Shown piece after piece: positions 22,778 to 23,359 of a stretch of DNA of 23,359 bases. Numbering within the stretch: position 1 is the first letter of the stretch; every line of letters begins with the position of its first letter. Source of the stretch: an uncultured Bacillaceae bacterium (GTDB lineage Bacteria; Bacillota; Bacilli; Bacillales; Pradoshiaceae); NCBI GenBank assembly GCA_904501845.1, contig CAJGCH010000012.1, positions 1 to 23,359 on the forward strand, given 5' to 3'. A program made the translations under genes and the position numbers. A model generated the notes under the pieces. The model saw nothing but the letters and a program-made list of their open reading frames with translations. It searched no databases and was not told where the DNA came from.

Positions 22778-23046
22778 TGGGAACCGTGTATGGGCTGCTC
22801 TTAAGCTTTGGCATTCTATTTATACACCATTTTTTATCAAGGAGAGATAATTTGATTTGGGGAGCCATTCTTCCTGTCGGCTATGCCGGACTTATGATTT
22901 GGCTATTTTTCATAAAAAGAGCTGAATTTGAACCCTTTCTGCTTGTGGGCCTGTTTATTTTTTTAGGCATTTGGAGTGAGGGTCGAATATCTGTTAAAAA
23001 GAAAAGACAAAAGGAATTAGATAAAATTACGCTCCAAGATTTATAA
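22777..23046 (+). CDS. Small membrane protein coupled to DUF2089 regulator (89 aa)
   Basis: Three hydrophobic segments (about 3-20, 27-46, 53-67) followed by a basic, soluble tail (RISVKKKRQKELDKITLQDL). No named family is recognised. AGGAAGG precedes the ATG and the start overlaps the DUF2089 stop. It may act as membrane sensor or anti-factor of the DUF2089 protein, by context only. A terminator follows directly. Confidence 0.75.
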   Translation: MGTVYGLLLSFGILFIHHFLSRRDNLIWGAILPVGYAGLMIWLFFIKRAEFEPFLLVGLFIFLGIWSEGRISVKKKRQKELDKITLQDL

Positions 23047-23055
23047 ACTTCAGCC

Positions 23056-23112
23056 AAAAAGGGACTATCCATGAAAGTCACTCTTCTCTCACTTATGGAC
23101 AGTCCCTTTATC
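23056..23112. terminator. Bidirectional terminator at the right end
   Basis: AAAGGGACT (23058-23066) and AGTCCCTTT (23101-23109) pair perfectly. Inner TCCAT/ATGGA and AGT/ACT extend the stem with small bulges. It separates the DUF2089 pair from the convergent glycosidase gene. Confidence 0.8.
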
Positions 23113-23126
23113 TTAGAAACATATAA

Positions 23127-23359
23127 CTACCTTATAATAAATAGAGCACTGCCAATTTTCCTTTGGCTTTCTCCTAATATATTCATTAATTTACCGCCGA
23201 CATATAGAGTGCTGGAACCCCCGCCATCAAGATTCACTGCTTCAACAGCACCCAACTTTAGCATAACATCAGCGCTTTGGCTTGCCGTTAAACCACTGCT
23301 TCCATTAATTCGTCCATCTGTGACTGCCATAACAAATCTTCCATCCTTGGTTTGGCCAA
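23127..23359 (-). CDS. Phosphodiester glycosidase (NAGPA) family protein, C-terminal end
   Basis: The last 76 or so residues of a longer protein that enters from the right edge. The frame is open through the edge; the ATG at 23330 is internal, because the upstream codons give GQTKDGRFV, the normal family sequence. The core motif is KDGRFVMAVTDGR...SSGLTASQSADVMLKLGAVEAVNLDGGGSSTLYV, ending GSALFIIR. The LDGGGSST motif is the family hallmark. Bacterial members are usually secreted and cleave GlcNAc-phosphodiester linkages or act on cell-wall polymers. Signal peptide and any repeats are outside the window. Confidence 0.9.
   Translation of the reverse strand, partial: GQTKDGRFVMAVTDGRINGSSGLTASQSADVMLKLGAVEAVNLDGGGSSTLYVGGKLMNILGESQRKIGSALFIIR

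Noticed and set aside
1..23359. tRNA, rRNA, CRISPR array, insertion sequence, prophage or toxin-antitoxin module
   Set aside because: None of the expected sequence patterns, terminal repeats or protein motifs were seen on either strand.

Overview
The window looks like chromosome of a low-to-mid GC Gram-positive rod of the family Bacillaceae. The support is Bacillus-type gene content (odhAB, ydbST, a CYP152 fatty-acid P450, YtxH, DUF2089), strong AGGAGG-like ribosome binding sites, frequent TTG/GTG starts and many short U-tailed terminators. I see no tRNA, rRNA, CRISPR array, transposase or phage gene. Most of the window is ordinary core and accessory chromosome.

Left part (1-7650, all minus strand): a DASS-family di/tricarboxylate transporter gene is followed by odhA and odhB (E1 and E2 of 2-oxoglutarate dehydrogenase). 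After a terminator come a CitA/DcuS/MalK-type sensor kinase and its response regulator, which is cut by the window edge. Together they look like a carboxylate uptake, sensing and oxidation unit. A cre-like site and phased repeats lie upstream of the transporter.

Middle (7650-16900): a DUF4272 protein and a convergent CYP152 fatty-acid peroxygenase, both with sigma-B-like promoters; an N-acetylglucosamine-type PTS EIICB gene preceded by a long hairpin with a U-tract and a leader ORF; the ydbS-ydbT membrane pair; a YtxH-family protein; an orphan 135-aa protein; an SMP-30/regucalcin-like hydrolase; and a YgbA-type cysteine-rich protein beneath a 19-bp palindrome.

Right part (16900-23359): a three-gene polar amino-acid ABC importer (binding lipoprotein, permease, ATPase); two small membrane proteins, one of only 53 aa; a marR-Bcr/CflA efflux operon with two related ATAGC/GCTAT operators; a translationally coupled DUF2089/membrane protein pair; and the C-terminal end of a phosphodiester glycosidase family protein.

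No radically new system is evident. The observations most worth following are the transporter-odhAB-two-component arrangement, the structured leader before the PTS gene, and the paired MarR operators. All similarity statements come from recognising motifs by eye; no database search was run.
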